Assembly (NCBI GenBank): GCA_017476575.1
Contig: JAFUZO010000078.1
Span: forward strand, 21,511 to 85,510
Direction: 5' to 3'
DNA length: 64,000 nucleotides
Source of the DNA: Bacteroidales bacterium
Lineage (GTDB): Bacteria; Bacteroidota; Bacteroidia; Bacteroidales; UBA932
Below are positions 1-9,334 of this stretch, in pieces; the stretch's first letter is position 1; every line of letters starts with the position of its first letter. The notes below the pieces were generated by a model that was given only the letters and a program-made list of their open reading frames with translations, was not told where the DNA came from and did not search any database. The position numbers and the translations under genes were made by a program.

Positions 1-93
1 TACAACACGCTCAACGAGCACGGCATTGAAATCCCGTTCCCGCAGCGCGACGTCTACATCAAAGAACCGCCCTCCACAGACAGGACTCGATAG
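1..93 (+). CDS. C-terminal end of an MscS-family mechanosensitive channel (partial)
   Basis: Frame 1 is open from the window edge to a TAG at 91-93 and gives 30 residues. They include the segment NEHGIEIPFPQRDVYIK. This pattern of a small-residue turn, 'IPFPQRDV' and a terminal beta strand is typical of the cytoplasmic C-terminal end of small-conductance mechanosensitive channels. Such channels sit in the inner membrane and open on hypo-osmotic shock. The pore helices lie outside the window, so length and start cannot be judged. The gene runs in the same direction as the flavoprotein that follows after 88 bases. Other proteins with an MscS C-terminal domain remain possible. Confidence 0.7.
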   Translation, partial: YNTLNEHGIEIPFPQRDVYIKEPPSTDRTR

Positions 94-166
94 ACAGATT
101 CCAGACCGTCAGGATGTGGTATGGCAAATTCCCGGCCACCCTGCGTCCTTTCCGTCACATTTTTGC

Positions 167-174
167 TACCTTTG
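167..174 (+). promoter_or_regulatory. Candidate -7 promoter element (TACCTTTG)
   Basis: TACCTTTG matches the Bacteroidetes TAnnTTTG element. It ends 8 bases before the ATG at 182, so the transcript would have almost no leader. I see no convincing TTG/TTTG -33 element at the expected distance. Confidence 0.5.
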
Positions 175-181
175 CAGGGCG

Positions 182-1369
182 ATGAAGAGGATTGCCATCA
201 TAGGAGCCGGGGCGGCCGGCTGCTTCTGCGCTGCCGAGGTGCGGCGGAGGATGCCGTCGGCCGTCGTCGACGTCTACGAGGCGGGGGCGAGGCCGCTCGC
301 CAAGGTCGCCGTCACCGGAGGAGGGCGTTGCAACCTGACCAACACATTCGCCGGGCTGCGGAGCCTTGCCGAGGCCTATCCGCGCGGGGAGCGGGTCATG
401 AAACGGGCCCTCAAAGCCTTTTCACAGGAGGATGCGCGGGAATGGTTCGCCGTCCGCGGCGTGCCGACCGTCGTCCAGGAGGACCAGTGCGTCTTTCCGC
501 GTTCGCAGGATGCGATGGATGTCGTCCGGGCCCTGCTCCGGGCCATGGACGGAGCGACCCTGCACACCCGTTACCGGGTGAGCCGTCTTTCGCCCGAGGG
601 AGGCACCTGGCGGATCGGCTTCACGGAGGCCCCGGATGCGCAGGCCGATGCCGTCGTCGTCACGACCGGAGGCGCTGCCAAGGGACTCCCCTTCCTCGAC
701 GGGTTAGGGCTGGAAATCGTCCCGCCGGTTCCCTCGCTGTTCACCTTCACCATCCGGGAGGACGGGCTCCGTGCCCTGATGGGCCTTGTCGTTGATGCGT
801 CCGTGGGCCTGCCGGGCACCTCGTTCCGGGCCGAAGGTTCCCTCCTCGTCACCGACTGGGGGCTGAGCGGCCCCGCTGTACTGAAACTCTCGTCCTATGC
901 CGCCCGGCACCTCGCAGGATGCGGCTACCGGGCTCCCCTTTCGGTGCGCTGGCTCCGCGATGCGGATGAAGCCGTCCGCACCCTCGCCGCAACCCATCCG
1001 CACAAGCAGATCACCACTGTCCATCCGGACCGCCTGCCGGGGCGCCTGTGGACCTTCCTCACCGCCCGGGCCGGTCTCCGGGATGGACTCCGATGGGCGG
1101 AACTCGGCAACAAAGGGTTCCACCGCCTCGTCGCCGTCCTGACCGGCGACACCTATTCCATCGAGGGCAAGAGCCGTTTCCGTGAAGAGTTCGTCACTGC
1201 GGGCGGCGTGGACCTGTCCAACATCAACCTGTCCACCCTCGAATGCAAAGCCCTTCCCGGCCTGTATTTTGCCGGAGAAGTACTCGATATCGACGCCGTC
1301 ACCGGCGGGTTCAACCTCCAGGCGGCCTGGTCCACCGGCTATGCCGCCGCCCGATCCATTGCCCTATGA
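182..1369 (+). CDS. NAD(P)/FAD-dependent oxidoreductase, BaiN/HI0933 family
   Basis: The predicted 395-residue protein opens with the dinucleotide-binding motif IAIIGAGAAG. It continues with the family signature AVTGGGRCNLTN (about residues 40-51) and ends with a second FAD-contacting stretch (GLYFAGEVLDIDAVTGGFN). This is the usual layout and length of the HI0933-like flavoproteins. Members include BaiN, but most have no assigned substrate, so the reaction here is unknown; a cytoplasmic soluble flavoenzyme is expected. The start at 182 was chosen because it sits directly before the Rossmann motif and just after a TACCTTTG promoter element. Reading further upstream gives an arginine-rich extension without family similarity. 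The stop overlaps the rmuC start in an ATGA, so the two genes are probably cotranscribed. Confidence 0.85.
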   Translation: MKRIAIIGAGAAGCFCAAEVRRRMPSAVVDVYEAGARPLAKVAVTGGGRCNLTNTFAGLRSLAEAYPRGERVMKRALKAFSQEDAREWFAVRGVPTVVQEDQCVFPRSQDAMDVVRALLRAMDGATLHTRYRVSRLSPEGGTWRIGFTEAPDAQADAVVVTTGGAAKGLPFLDGLGLEIVPPVPSLFTFTIREDGLRALMGLVVDASVGLPGTSFRAEGSLLVTDWGLSGPAVLKLSSYAARHLAGCGYRAPLSVRWLRDADEAVRTLAATHPHKQITTVHPDRLPGRLWTFLTARAGLRDGLRWAELGNKGFHRLVAVLTGDTYSIEGKSRFREEFVTAGGVDLSNINLSTLECKALPGLYFAGEVLDIDAVTGGFNLQAAWSTGYAAARSIAL

Positions 1370-2679
1370 ACACCCTTACCATCGCCTTGGCAGCCGGCAT
1401 CGCTGCCGTCCTCGTCGCCGTCCTCGTGACCTGGCTCATCCTCAAGTCCCGCTACAACCGTGTGGAGAACGACCTGATTGCCGCCCGGGGCGAAATCCAG
1501 TCGCTGAAGGAACTCCGGGAGAATGATGCCGTCCATGCCGCGGCCGTGCAGCAGACCCTCCGGGAAAGCCATGAAGCGGGTGTCGCCACCCTGAAACAGG
1601 CCCACGAGGAAGCACTGAAACAACAGATCGCCGCCATCCGGGCCGAGATGACGGCCGAGACCGAACGGCTCCTCAAACAGCGCGAGGAACAGCTGTCCCG
1701 CAAGGCTGAGGAAACCTTCAAGAACCTTACCGGCAGCCTGGACAAGGACCTGCGGGAGATGCGGGCCTCCTTCGAGGCCCAGAACAAGACGCAGACCGAA
1801 AGCTCGGCAACCCTGCGGGAGCAGCTCGCCCAAGCAGTCCGCCACCTCGCCGACCAGACCCGCGACATCGGCACCAAGGCGGACAACCTGGCCTCGGCCC
1901 TCAAGGGGCAGAACAAGATGGCCGGCTGCTGGGGCGAGACCATCCTGTACAACATGCTCATCGCGGAAGGCATGGTCGAAGGACGGGACTTCGACAAGGA
2001 AGAAACCCTGCGCGACGCCTTGGGACTGCTGGTCCTGAACGAAGACAGCGGCCGCCGCATGCGCCCGGACTTCATCCTCCACTACCCCGACAAGACCGAG
2101 CTCATCGTCGACGCCAAGGTATCGCTCGACGCCTATTCCGACTGGAGCGCCGCCGAAGAAGGTCCCGACAAGGACGATGCGGCCCGGCGCAACCTTGCGG
2201 CCATCCGGGAACAGGTCCGTTCACTTTCGGGGAAACGCTACCAGGACTATGTCCGGGAGGGCTTCCGGACCCTGGACTACGTCGTCATGTTCATCCCGAA
2301 CTACGGCGCCCTCCAGCTCGCCAAGTCCCTTGCTCCCGACCTTTTCCGGGAAGCCTACAACCAGGGGGTACTCCTGACGACCGAAGAAACTTTGATGCCC
2401 TTCCTCCGCATGATCCGCATCGCCTGGACCAACTATGACCAGGCCCGCAACCAGGAGAAGATTGTCAAGGCCGCCCAGACGATGGTCGACCGCGTCGCCG
2501 ACTTTGCCGAGGCGCATGCCCGCATGGGCGCCAAACTTGAAGACGCCCTCGACTACTATCGGAAATGCGATCTGAAACTCAAGGATGGAGGTCCCTCCAT
2601 CCTCACTTCCGCCAACCAGCTCGTCCGCCTCGGCATCCCCCGCAACCCCAAGAAACCACTCCCTGCCGTCGAGGAATAG
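1366..2679 (+). CDS. rmuC: DNA recombination protein RmuC
   Basis: The 437-residue product has an N-terminal membrane anchor (about residues 4-26). A long coiled coil rich in Glu, Gln and Lys runs to about residue 170, followed by the RmuC catalytic-like core. The core contains MRPDFILHYPDKTELIVDAKVSLDAY-type sequence, the restriction-endonuclease-like PD...DAK arrangement of the family. RmuC limits inversions between short inverted repeats in other bacteria and is thought to be a nuclease. The start overlaps the stop of the upstream flavoprotein by four bases (ATGA), implying translational coupling. A short GC palindrome after the stop separates it from the convergent rubredoxin gene. Confidence 0.9.
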   Translation: MNTLTIALAAGIAAVLVAVLVTWLILKSRYNRVENDLIAARGEIQSLKELRENDAVHAAAVQQTLRESHEAGVATLKQAHEEALKQQIAAIRAEMTAETERLLKQREEQLSRKAEETFKNLTGSLDKDLREMRASFEAQNKTQTESSATLREQLAQAVRHLADQTRDIGTKADNLASALKGQNKMAGCWGETILYNMLIAEGMVEGRDFDKEETLRDALGLLVLNEDSGRRMRPDFILHYPDKTELIVDAKVSLDAYSDWSAAEEGPDKDDAARRNLAAIREQVRSLSGKRYQDYVREGFRTLDYVVMFIPNYGALQLAKSLAPDLFREAYNQGVLLTTEETLMPFLRMIRIAWTNYDQARNQEKIVKAAQTMVDRVADFAEAHARMGAKLEDALDYYRKCDLKLKDGGPSILTSANQLVRLGIPRNPKKPLPAVEE

Positions 2680-2729
2680 CCGGAGACGAATGTGCCGGCC
2701 CTTAAGGGGCCATGCACAAGGCAGATGCC

Positions 2730-2891
2730 CTACCCGGCCGGGGAGAACTCTTCCTTGCCCACGCCGCAGAGCGGGCAGACCCAAGTATCGGGAATCATAT
2801 CGAAGGGGGTACCCGGTTCGATACCGTTGTCCGGGTCTCCGACTGCCGGATCATACTCGTATCCGCAGACATTGCAAATGTACTTTTCCAT
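2730..2891 (-). CDS. Rubredoxin
   Basis: This 53-residue protein carries both iron-binding pairs: CNVCGYEY near the N-terminus and [11 protein letters not shown] near the C-terminus. The conserved centre PDTWVC lies between them. Length and spacing are those of classic rubredoxins, one-iron cytoplasmic electron carriers in anaerobes, often serving rubrerythrin or superoxide reductase in oxidative stress defence. The start at 2891 is at the family position. A longer frame upstream runs through the promoter and has no similarity. It follows hrpB on the same strand with its own TATCTTTG element about 40 bases upstream of the start. No partner redox enzyme is adjacent. Confidence 0.95.
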   Translation of the reverse strand: MEKYICNVCGYEYDPAVGDPDNGIEPGTPFDMIPDTWVCPLCGVGKEEFSPAG

Positions 2892-2932
2892 ACGTTCAGA
2901 ACTTGATTGAAGACCTTCCTGGTCCTTCGGTG

Positions 2933-2940
2933 CAAAGATA
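2933..2940 (-). promoter_or_regulatory. Candidate -7 promoter element (TATCTTTG) for rubredoxin
   Basis: On the minus strand the sequence reads TATCTTTG and is preceded by an AT-rich run. It lies 42 bases upstream of the rubredoxin ATG and downstream of the hrpB stop, so it would give the small gene an independent transcript. Confidence 0.5.
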
Positions 2941-2973
2941 AAAAAATATCGGCACATTCCTACACCGGTTCTG

Positions 2974-5472
2974 TCATTCCTTGCCGGAACGGCGGACCCC
3001 GCGGACGGCTTCGGCTCCGATCGGGTCGTCCGGCCAGGCATGCCTGGGATAACGCCGTCGCAATTCTTTCCGTACTTCGAAATAGGTCTTTGTCCAGAAA
3101 CTGTGCAGGTCGGAGGTAAGCTGCACAGGCTTGTATCCCGGCGAAAGGAGTTCCATCAGTACGGGGCGGCGGCCGTCATCCACCCGAGGGGTGTCCACCA
3201 GGCCGAAGCATTCCTGCAGCCGGACCCGGACGACGGGGGTATCCGCTCCCGGACGGTATTCCACCCGGATCCGGCTTCCGGTCGGTACGGTGATGTGGGT
3301 CGGGGCCATCCGGTCCACTGCCTGCTGCTGTGCATAGGTGAGCAGTCCCCGGAGGGCTCCGGCAAGGTCTATCTTCTTGAGGTCGGCCACCGTCACGGCC
3401 CGACCGATGCAGGGCGGCAGCCACTCCGGCGCCCGTTGCAGCACGGCCCCCGTCCCGAGGTCCGGCAGTTCCAGTTCCGGATGCCAGGCGGCCACCGCCG
3501 CCACACGCCGCTGGAAGTCCTGTACGTCATCGGAGAAGTCCAGCATGGACAGGCCCTCTTTCCGGGCCGCCTCGCAGATGACTTGCGTCATCTCCGCCCG
3601 GACACCTTCCGATAATGGACGGACCTCCAGGAGCAGGCTTCCGATCCGGGTCTCCTGCCGGGCTATGACCGCCCCCTGCCGACTGTCCCAATGGATGACT
3701 TTCCGCGTCCGTGCCAGGCCCTGCAGGTCATGGACGTCCACTGGAGCGGCCAGGAAGATGCGTCCCACCCCGTCCTTCCGGACATGCACGCTCGCTACGG
3801 ATACCCACCCGCAAGAAGCCAGGACATCTGACGGGTCCACCGCCGCCACATCGCCGCTGGAAAGGAGGAAGCGTCCTGCTCCCTCATGCCAGGCCCTGCC
3901 GATCCGCTCGGGAAAGGCAGCGGCCAGCAAAGCCCCGATCTCATATGGGTCGAAGGAATCCAGTCCTGGCTCCACGCCTGCCAATGCACAGTATTGCCGG
4001 GCGACCCGGAGCACCTGGCTCCAGCGTCCGGCCTGTCCGCTGCGACGAGCCTCCCGTAACCGGCGGATACGGATATCGATTCCTGCCTCCTGCAGCATGC
4101 CCGATGGGTCTTTTTCCTCCAGCAAGGCAGCGACATCTGCGGCGAGGCTCTTTTCCCGGGACGTCATGGCCTTCAAAAGCATCTGGCCCATGCGCGGATG
4201 GCATGGCAAAGCAGCCAACGCCCGGCCATGTGCCGTGACCCGGCCTTCTCCGTCGACCGCGCCAAGAGATTCCAGCAACTGTCGTGCCTGGGCCACCCGG
4301 GCGGCAGGCGGCGGGGTCAGCCAAGGAAGCCGCTCCAAGCGGTTCTCCCCCCAGGCGGCGATGTCCAACACCGTCGAGGCCAGGTCTGCCTCCAGGATTT
4401 CCGGAGTGCGGACCGGCGCCATGCGCTGCTCTGTGGCGAGGCTCCAGAGGCGGTAGCAGACACCCGGCGCCTGGCGCCCGGCCCGGCCGCTCCGCTGGTC
4501 GGCCTGGTCCAGGCCGATCCGTACCGTCTCCAGATGGCTCAGTGCCGTGCGGGCATCGAAGACTTGTTTCCTGCAGAGACCGGCATCCACCACGATGCGC
4601 ACGCCCTCGATGGTGAGCGAGGTCTCCGCCACCGGCGTTGCCAATACCACCCTCCGCCTTCCCGTCCCGTCCGGCTGGATAGCGGCCCGCTGTTCCTGCG
4701 GGGATAGCATCCCATAGAGAGGTCGGACCTGCGTATCCCCCAGTGAAGTGCCGAGCAGTTCGGCGCAGCGGCGGATTTCCGCTTCCCCGGGCAGGAAAGC
4801 CAGGATATCTCCTTCCCGCTCCTGATGGGCCTTCCGGATGGTCCGGGCTACGAGCACGGGCGCATGGGAAGCATCCGCTTCTTCCTGGCTATGGAGGATT
4901 TCCACCGGGAACATGCGTCCTTCCCCTGCGATGACCGGAGCGGACAGGGCACAGCGGATCCCCTCCGTGTCGATCGTGGCCGACATCAGCACGATGCGGA
5001 TATCCGGCCGGAGCAAGACCTGCGCCTCCCGGGTCAGGGCCAACGCCACATCGGCCGCGAGACTCCGTTCGTGGAATTCGTCGAAGATGACAGCGGCGAC
5101 CCCCTCCAATCCCGGATCGTCCACCAGCCTCCGCGTCAAGATCCCTTCGGTCAATACCTCGATCCGGGTCGACGGCGACACCCGGCTCTCGAACCGGATG
5201 CGGTAGCCGACCGTCTTTCCGACCGGCTCCCCCAGCAGCGCCGCCATCCGCAGGGCGATCTGCCGGGCGGCCAACCGCCGGGGCTCCAGCATCAGGATCC
5301 GGCTCCCTTCCGGCAACGCATCCAGCATCGTCAGTGGCAGCAACGTCGATTTGCCGGCGCCCGGCGGCGCCGTCACGATGATACAGCCCTCCCCGGCCAA
5401 GGCCCGGTTGACCTCGTCGGCGATACCGGCGGCCGGCAGCGAGGCCGCATCAGGGGGCAGAAAATATTTCAT
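2974..5472 (-). CDS. hrpB: ATP-dependent helicase HrpB
   Basis: The 832-residue product is the usual length for HrpB. It has Walker A GAGKST (residues 38-43), the DEAH-type motif II as DEFH (131-134) in [11 protein letters not shown], motif III SAT, and motif [11 protein letters not shown] long C-terminal region typical of HrpB follows. DEAH/RHA helicases of this group act on RNA-protein complexes, but the substrate of bacterial HrpB is unclear. The ATG at 5472 lies 5 bases after a TACCTTTG element, so the message may be leaderless. It is divergent from purT, with about 88 bases between the starts. No truncation or frameshift was seen. Confidence 0.93.
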   Translation of the reverse strand: MKYFLPPDAASLPAAGIADEVNRALAGEGCIIVTAPPGAGKSTLLPLTMLDALPEGSRILMLEPRRLAARQIALRMAALLGEPVGKTVGYRIRFESRVSPSTRIEVLTEGILTRRLVDDPGLEGVAAVIFDEFHERSLAADVALALTREAQVLLRPDIRIVLMSATIDTEGIRCALSAPVIAGEGRMFPVEILHSQEEADASHAPVLVARTIRKAHQEREGDILAFLPGEAEIRRCAELLGTSLGDTQVRPLYGMLSPQEQRAAIQPDGTGRRRVVLATPVAETSLTIEGVRIVVDAGLCRKQVFDARTALSHLETVRIGLDQADQRSGRAGRQAPGVCYRLWSLATEQRMAPVRTPEILEADLASTVLDIAAWGENRLERLPWLTPPPAARVAQARQLLESLGAVDGEGRVTAHGRALAALPCHPRMGQMLLKAMTSREKSLAADVAALLEEKDPSGMLQEAGIDIRIRRLREARRSGQAGRWSQVLRVARQYCALAGVEPGLDSFDPYEIGALLAAAFPERIGRAWHEGAGRFLLSSGDVAAVDPSDVLASCGWVSVASVHVRKDGVGRIFLAAPVDVHDLQGLARTRKVIHWDSRQGAVIARQETRIGSLLLEVRPLSEGVRAEMTQVICEAARKEGLSMLDFSDDVQDFQRRVAAVAAWHPELELPDLGTGAVLQRAPEWLPPCIGRAVTVADLKKIDLAGALRGLLTYAQQQAVDRMAPTHITVPTGSRIRVEYRPGADTPVVRVRLQECFGLVDTPRVDDGRRPVLMELLSPGYKPVQLTSDLHSFWTKTYFEVRKELRRRYPRHAWPDDPIGAEAVRGVRRSGKE

Positions 5473-5477
5473 GCGGG

Positions 5478-5485
5478 CAAAGGTA
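5478..5485 (-). promoter_or_regulatory. Candidate -7 promoter element (TACCTTTG) for hrpB
   Basis: The minus strand reads TACCTTTG ending 5 bases before the hrpB ATG, the same compact geometry as at 167-174. A -33 element is not obvious. Confidence 0.5.
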
Positions 5486-5528
5486 CGGATTTTCTTCCGT
5501 CCCGCGTCGGGGTTTCAGGATTATTTCT

Positions 5529-5536
5529 TACCTTTG
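5529..5536 (+). promoter_or_regulatory. Candidate -7 promoter element (TACCTTTG) for purT
   Basis: TACCTTTG lies 24 bases upstream of the purT ATG in the hrpB-purT divergent gap, giving a predicted leader of about 20 bases. No clear -33 partner is visible. Confidence 0.5.
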
Positions 5537-5560
5537 TGGCTTACCAAAACCTTTCTTGCC

Positions 5561-6715
5561 ATGAAGAAGATTCTGCTGTTGGGATCGGGAGAACTCGGAA
5601 AGGAGTTCGTCATCGCCGCCAAACGGGCGGGAGCCTATGTGGTCGCCTGCGACCGATACGACAACGCACCTGCCATGCAGGTCGCGGACGAACGGGAGGT
5701 CTTCCCGATGCTGGACGGCGACGCACTCGCCGCAGCCGTGGAGAAGCACCGTCCAGACATCATCGTCCCCGAAATCGAGGCCATCCGCACCGAAAAGCTC
5801 TTCGAATTCGAGCGGCAGGGCATCCAGGTCACCCCGTCGGCCAAGGCGGTCAACTACACCATGAACCGCAAGGCCATCCGCGACCTCGCCGCCCGGGACC
5901 TCGGCCTCAGGACCGCCCGCTACCGTTACGCGACAACCTTCGAAGCGCTCGAAGAAGCCAGCCGCGAAATCGGCTTCCCTTGCGTCATCAAGCCGTTGAT
6001 GTCTTCATCCGGCCATGGCCAGAGCGTCGTCCGCGAACCCGGGGGGCTCCGCCAGGCCTTCGACGACGCCATGGCAGGCAGTCGGGGCGATGTCAAGGAA
6101 GTGATCGTCGAGGAATTCATCCGCTTCAACGCCGAGTTCACCCTGCTCACGGTCACCCAGAAAAATGGTCCGACGCTCTTCTGCCCCCCGATCGGCCATG
6201 TGCAGGTCGGCGGCGACTACCGGGAATCCTGGCAGCCGTTCCAGCTCTCCGAAAAGAACCTCCGGGAAGCCCAGGACATGGCCCGCAAGGTCACCGGGGC
6301 CCTCACCGGCGCCGGTATCTGGGGCGTGGAGTTCTTCGTGGCCGACGACGGAGTCATCTTCTCGGAACTCAGCCCGAGACCGCATGACACCGGCATGGTC
6401 ACGCTCGCCCACACGACCAACCTGAGCGAATTCGAGCTCCATTTCCGCGCCGTCATGGGACTGCCCATCGCCGGCATCCATCTCGAACATGCCGGGGCCA
6501 GCGCCGTGGTGCTTGCCAAGGAAGACACGTCCTGTCCGCCGGAGTATAACCTGAAGGATGCTCTTCTCGAAGACCGGACCCGCGTGCGGATCTTCGGCAA
6601 ACCCGATGCCCACAAGGGTCGCAGGATGGGTGTCGTCCTTTGCTACGGCGACCTCGCCGACGGCACCGACGTCCTCCGCGAACGTGCCAAGCGCCTCGCG
6701 GCCACCGTCCTTTGA
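5561..6715 (+). CDS. purT: Formate-dependent phosphoribosylglycinamide formyltransferase PurT
   Basis: The 384-residue ATP-grasp protein converts GAR, formate and ATP to FGAR, the third step of purine synthesis, without using formyl-tetrahydrofolate. The N-terminus [20 protein letters not shown] is the PurT form of the biotin-carboxylase-like fold. The central ATP-grasp region shows the [15 protein letters not shown] and [20 protein letters not shown] stretches, with Glu and Asp metal ligands. Length matches the roughly 390-residue family. The start at 5561 follows a promoter element, while upstream in-frame sequence is antisense to hrpB. No purN was seen in the purine cluster 6 kb downstream, so PurT probably carries this step. 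It is monocistronic as far as can be seen. Confidence 0.93.
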   Translation: MKKILLLGSGELGKEFVIAAKRAGAYVVACDRYDNAPAMQVADEREVFPMLDGDALAAAVEKHRPDIIVPEIEAIRTEKLFEFERQGIQVTPSAKAVNYTMNRKAIRDLAARDLGLRTARYRYATTFEALEEASREIGFPCVIKPLMSSSGHGQSVVREPGGLRQAFDDAMAGSRGDVKEVIVEEFIRFNAEFTLLTVTQKNGPTLFCPPIGHVQVGGDYRESWQPFQLSEKNLREAQDMARKVTGALTGAGIWGVEFFVADDGVIFSELSPRPHDTGMVTLAHTTNLSEFELHFRAVMGLPIAGIHLEHAGASAVVLAKEDTSCPPEYNLKDALLEDRTRVRIFGKPDAHKGRRMGVVLCYGDLADGTDVLRERAKRLAATVL

Positions 6716-7021
6716 CGGTCCATCTGCCCGTGAAAAGGAAATAATTCCCTATCAGCGCATTGAGGCTGATCCATAAGATTCTTCACTTTGTTCAGAATGA
6801 CTGTTTGTTCAGAATGACCGCATCGTGTCATTCTGAGACAGGTCCACCTGCCGAAGAATCTACTTTTTGGTCTCAATATGCCGACTGTCAAACAGTTGTC
6901 CATCACGCACAAGGGCTGCATACAATTAAAGATTCTTATAAAAAACCCCGAAATCTTTAAGATTTCATTACAATCTTGTTTTTTTAAGAAAAAATTTCAA
7001 CATTGTTCGCAAATTCAGCGT
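6716..7021 (+). other. 306-bp intergenic region between purT and buk
   Basis: No convincing coding sequence is present. The first part holds a palindromic repeat (6776-6861). The second part (about 6920-7020) is AT-rich, with poly-A and poly-T runs, in sharp contrast to the GC-rich flanks. It probably contains the promoter of the buk operon, but no exact TAnnTTTG was found. Confidence 0.6.
6776..6861. repeat. Small palindromic repeat element
   Basis: The outer arms AGATTCTTC (6776-6784) and GAAGAATCT (6853-6861) are perfect inverted repeats. Inside them CAGAATGAC (6793-6801, repeated at 6810-6818) pairs with GTCATTCTG (6827-6835). The unit TTTGTTCAGAATGAC occurs twice in tandem, 17 bases apart. 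I recall similar 'agattcttc...cagaatgac' palindromes as dispersed repeats in other bacterial genomes. It follows purT and could form a hairpin at the transcript end. Confidence 0.7.
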
Positions 7022-8191
7022 ATGAAAGAATTTGCGGCCACCCACGGAAAGCGTCCGAAAGGCAACGTCCTTGTCATCAACACCGGATCCATCACCACCA
7101 AGTTCGCCTGGTACAGCGACGGCGTCTTGGTCTTCCGGGAGAAACTGGAGCATCCGGTCGGGGAGCTGGCCCGCTTCGCGGACGTGATGGAACAGGACCG
7201 GATGCGTACGGATGCCATCCTCGACCAGTTCCAGCGGAAGGGCGGGCGGCTGGAGAACATCGACATCGTCATGGCCCGGGGCGGACTCTTCACCCCCTGT
7301 ATCACCGGCGTCTACAAGGTCAATGCGGACATGCGCGAAGTCCTGTCCACCAGCCGCGACGGCAACCATGCCTGCAACCTCAGTGCCATCATCGCAGACC
7401 GGATTGCCGCCGAAATCAACGCACGGCGCGCTTCCAAGGGCATCCTACCTCTCTACGGTGAGTGCGCCGCCTACGTGGCCGACCCGCCGATGGCGGACGA
7501 GATGCTCCCCGAATGCCATGTCGGCGGCATCCCTGAATTTCCCCGCAAGACCCTGTTCCATGCTCTCAACACCCGGGCGATGATGCGCCGCTACCTGCGT
7601 GAGACAGGGCGGAAGGCCGAGGATACGACCGCCGTCATCTGCCATATGGGCGGAGGCGTCACCATCTCCCTGCACAAGGGCGGCCGGGTCATCGATACCT
7701 CCCACGGCCTCGGCGGCGACGGCCCCATCACGCCGGAACGCGCGGGATGCTGCCCCCCCTTTCCGCTTATCGACCTGTGCTTCAGCGGGAAATATACCCA
7801 GGCGGAGATCAAGCGCAAACTGATCGGAGGCGGAGGCGCTGTCGCCTGGTTCGGAACCAACGACATGCGCCTCATCGTGAAAAGGGCCAAGGAAGGCGAC
7901 CCTGACTATGTCCTCTTCATGAAAGCCTTCGTCCTGAACATCGCCAAGTACATCGTGGCCCAGGCCGCCGTCGTGGACGGCCGGGTCGATGTCATCATCC
8001 TGACCGGCGGCGTCGCCTTCAGCCAGGAAATAACCGACGCCATCTCCAAGAAGGTGCGCTTCGTCGCCCCGGTCCAAGTCTATCCGGGTGAGGATGAACT
8101 GCAATCTCTCGCAGAGAACGGCTACATGATTCTCTCCGGAGAGACGACGGTCCATACCTATGACAAAGACCGACTGCTCGAAGAACCCTGA
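7022..8191 (+). CDS. buk: Butyrate kinase-family acyl kinase
   Basis: The 389-residue protein belongs to the ASKHA acetate/butyrate kinase superfamily. It has the N-terminal phosphate loop VLVINTGSITTKFA, then ARGG, the FHALNTRAM segment, the adenosine loop HMGGGVTISLHKGGRVID, GDGPITPERAG and CFSGKYTQAEI. The C-terminal stretch is VDVIILTGGVAFS. These are butyrate/branched-chain fatty acid kinase features rather than AckA features. The enzyme interconverts acyl phosphate + ADP and carboxylate + ATP. About 18 residues precede the usual start, so initiation could be slightly downstream. It heads an operon with an aminotransferase and a ferredoxin oxidoreductase, suggesting isobutyryl, isovaleryl or 2-methylbutyryl phosphate as substrate. 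No phosphotransbutyrylase is seen nearby. Confidence 0.88.
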   Translation: MKEFAATHGKRPKGNVLVINTGSITTKFAWYSDGVLVFREKLEHPVGELARFADVMEQDRMRTDAILDQFQRKGGRLENIDIVMARGGLFTPCITGVYKVNADMREVLSTSRDGNHACNLSAIIADRIAAEINARRASKGILPLYGECAAYVADPPMADEMLPECHVGGIPEFPRKTLFHALNTRAMMRRYLRETGRKAEDTTAVICHMGGGVTISLHKGGRVIDTSHGLGGDGPITPERAGCCPPFPLIDLCFSGKYTQAEIKRKLIGGGGAVAWFGTNDMRLIVKRAKEGDPDYVLFMKAFVLNIAKYIVAQAAVVDGRVDVIILTGGVAFSQEITDAISKKVRFVAPVQVYPGEDELQSLAENGYMILSGETTVHTYDKDRLLEEP

Positions 8192-8206
8192 AAAACAACA
8201 GCAACC

Positions 8207-9256
8207 ATGGCAGCAACCGACTGGTCCCGGCGTTCATTCGCCTATTATCCGACGGACGCGATCGTTTTGTCGCGGTGCATCGGCGGCGTCTGGTCCACCC
8301 CTGAGGTGACCGGCGACTTCAAGCTCAACCTGCACTGTTTCGCCGGCGTGTTCCATTATGCGCCCTCCTGTTTCGAAGGCCTCAAGGCCTATCAAGGGGC
8401 CGACGGGAGGGTCCGGCTCTTCCGCCCGCACGAGAATGCAGCCCGGATGGCTGCAGCCGCGAGGTATCTCGACATGCCGACGCCCCCCGCCGAACTGTTC
8501 GTAGAGCTGTGCATCCGCTGCGTCCAGGCCAACTGGAACCACATTCCACCCTACGGGACAGAGGCCTCCCTGTACCTGCGGCCGGTGCTCTTCGGCATCA
8601 ACCCGCAACTCGGCATCAAGTCGCCTGACGACGTGATGCTGGTCGTGATGGCCTCCGCCATCGGCACCTATTCCGGAGCAAAGAGCCTGACACCCGGCAC
8701 CGCCGTGCTCTCCCGCAACTACGACCGCGCCGCCACATTCGGGTCCGGAGGCTACAAGATCGGCGCCAACTACGCCCAGTCGCTGCATGCCTACAATGTG
8801 GCCCATGGCAAGGGGTACCGGGAACTCCTTTTCCTCGATTCAGCCACCCACACGCGCATCGAAGAATTCGGTTCCTCCAATTTCTTCGCCATCAAGGACG
8901 GAAGGTACATCACGCCGGATTCTGCCAGCATCCTCCCCTCCATCACGAACAAGAGCCTCCGGAGGGTCGCCGAAGATGCCGGTCTGCAAGTCGAGCGGCG
9001 CCCGGTGGCCGTGGAGGAACTGGAGACCTTCGAGGAAGTGAACGCCTGCGGAACAGCTGTGGTCATCACGCCCATCTGCCGCATCGACGACAAGACGTCC
9101 CTGGAAAGCGGGGAGGTCACCCGCTCCTGGCATTTCGGGCGGCCGGACCGGTGCTCTCCGGTCAGCGAGATGCTGTACCGGCGCCTCGTCCGTATCCAGA
9201 AAGGGATCGACGAAGACCCTTACGACTGGTGTCTGATCATTCATCCAATCATGTGA
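8207..9256 (+). CDS. ilvE: Branched-chain amino acid aminotransferase (class IV PLP)
   Basis: The 349-residue product has the group II BCAT layout: FHYAPSCFEGLKAY, the LYLRPVLFGINPQLG stretch, and GSGGYKIGANYAQSLHA with the likely PLP lysine. It then has EEFGSSNFFAI and the C-terminal EVNACGTAVVITPI segment. Length fits the roughly 340-360-residue family. It exchanges amino groups between Val, Leu or Ile and 2-oxoglutarate in the cytoplasm. The gene lies 15 bases after buk and 78 bases before the ferredoxin subunit of a 2-oxoacid oxidoreductase. It therefore probably supplies, or consumes, the branched-chain 2-oxoacids used by that complex. The symbol follows the family; a catabolic rather than biosynthetic role is inferred from context. 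Confidence 0.88.
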   Translation: MAATDWSRRSFAYYPTDAIVLSRCIGGVWSTPEVTGDFKLNLHCFAGVFHYAPSCFEGLKAYQGADGRVRLFRPHENAARMAAAARYLDMPTPPAELFVELCIRCVQANWNHIPPYGTEASLYLRPVLFGINPQLGIKSPDDVMLVVMASAIGTYSGAKSLTPGTAVLSRNYDRAATFGSGGYKIGANYAQSLHAYNVAHGKGYRELLFLDSATHTRIEEFGSSNFFAIKDGRYITPDSASILPSITNKSLRRVAEDAGLQVERRPVAVEELETFEEVNACGTAVVITPICRIDDKTSLESGEVTRSWHFGRPDRCSPVSEMLYRRLVRIQKGIDEDPYDWCLIIHPIM

Positions 9257-9334
9257 AAGCCATCCGCCTCCGGACCCTTGTCCAGACGGCACCGGGAACG
9301 GGCGGTTTTCCAGGATCCTAAAAAAAATAACGAT

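Noticed and set aside
2697..2711. Palindrome GGCCCTTAAGGGGCC between rmuC and rubredoxin as a terminator
   Set aside because: The stem is short and no T-tract follows on either strand.
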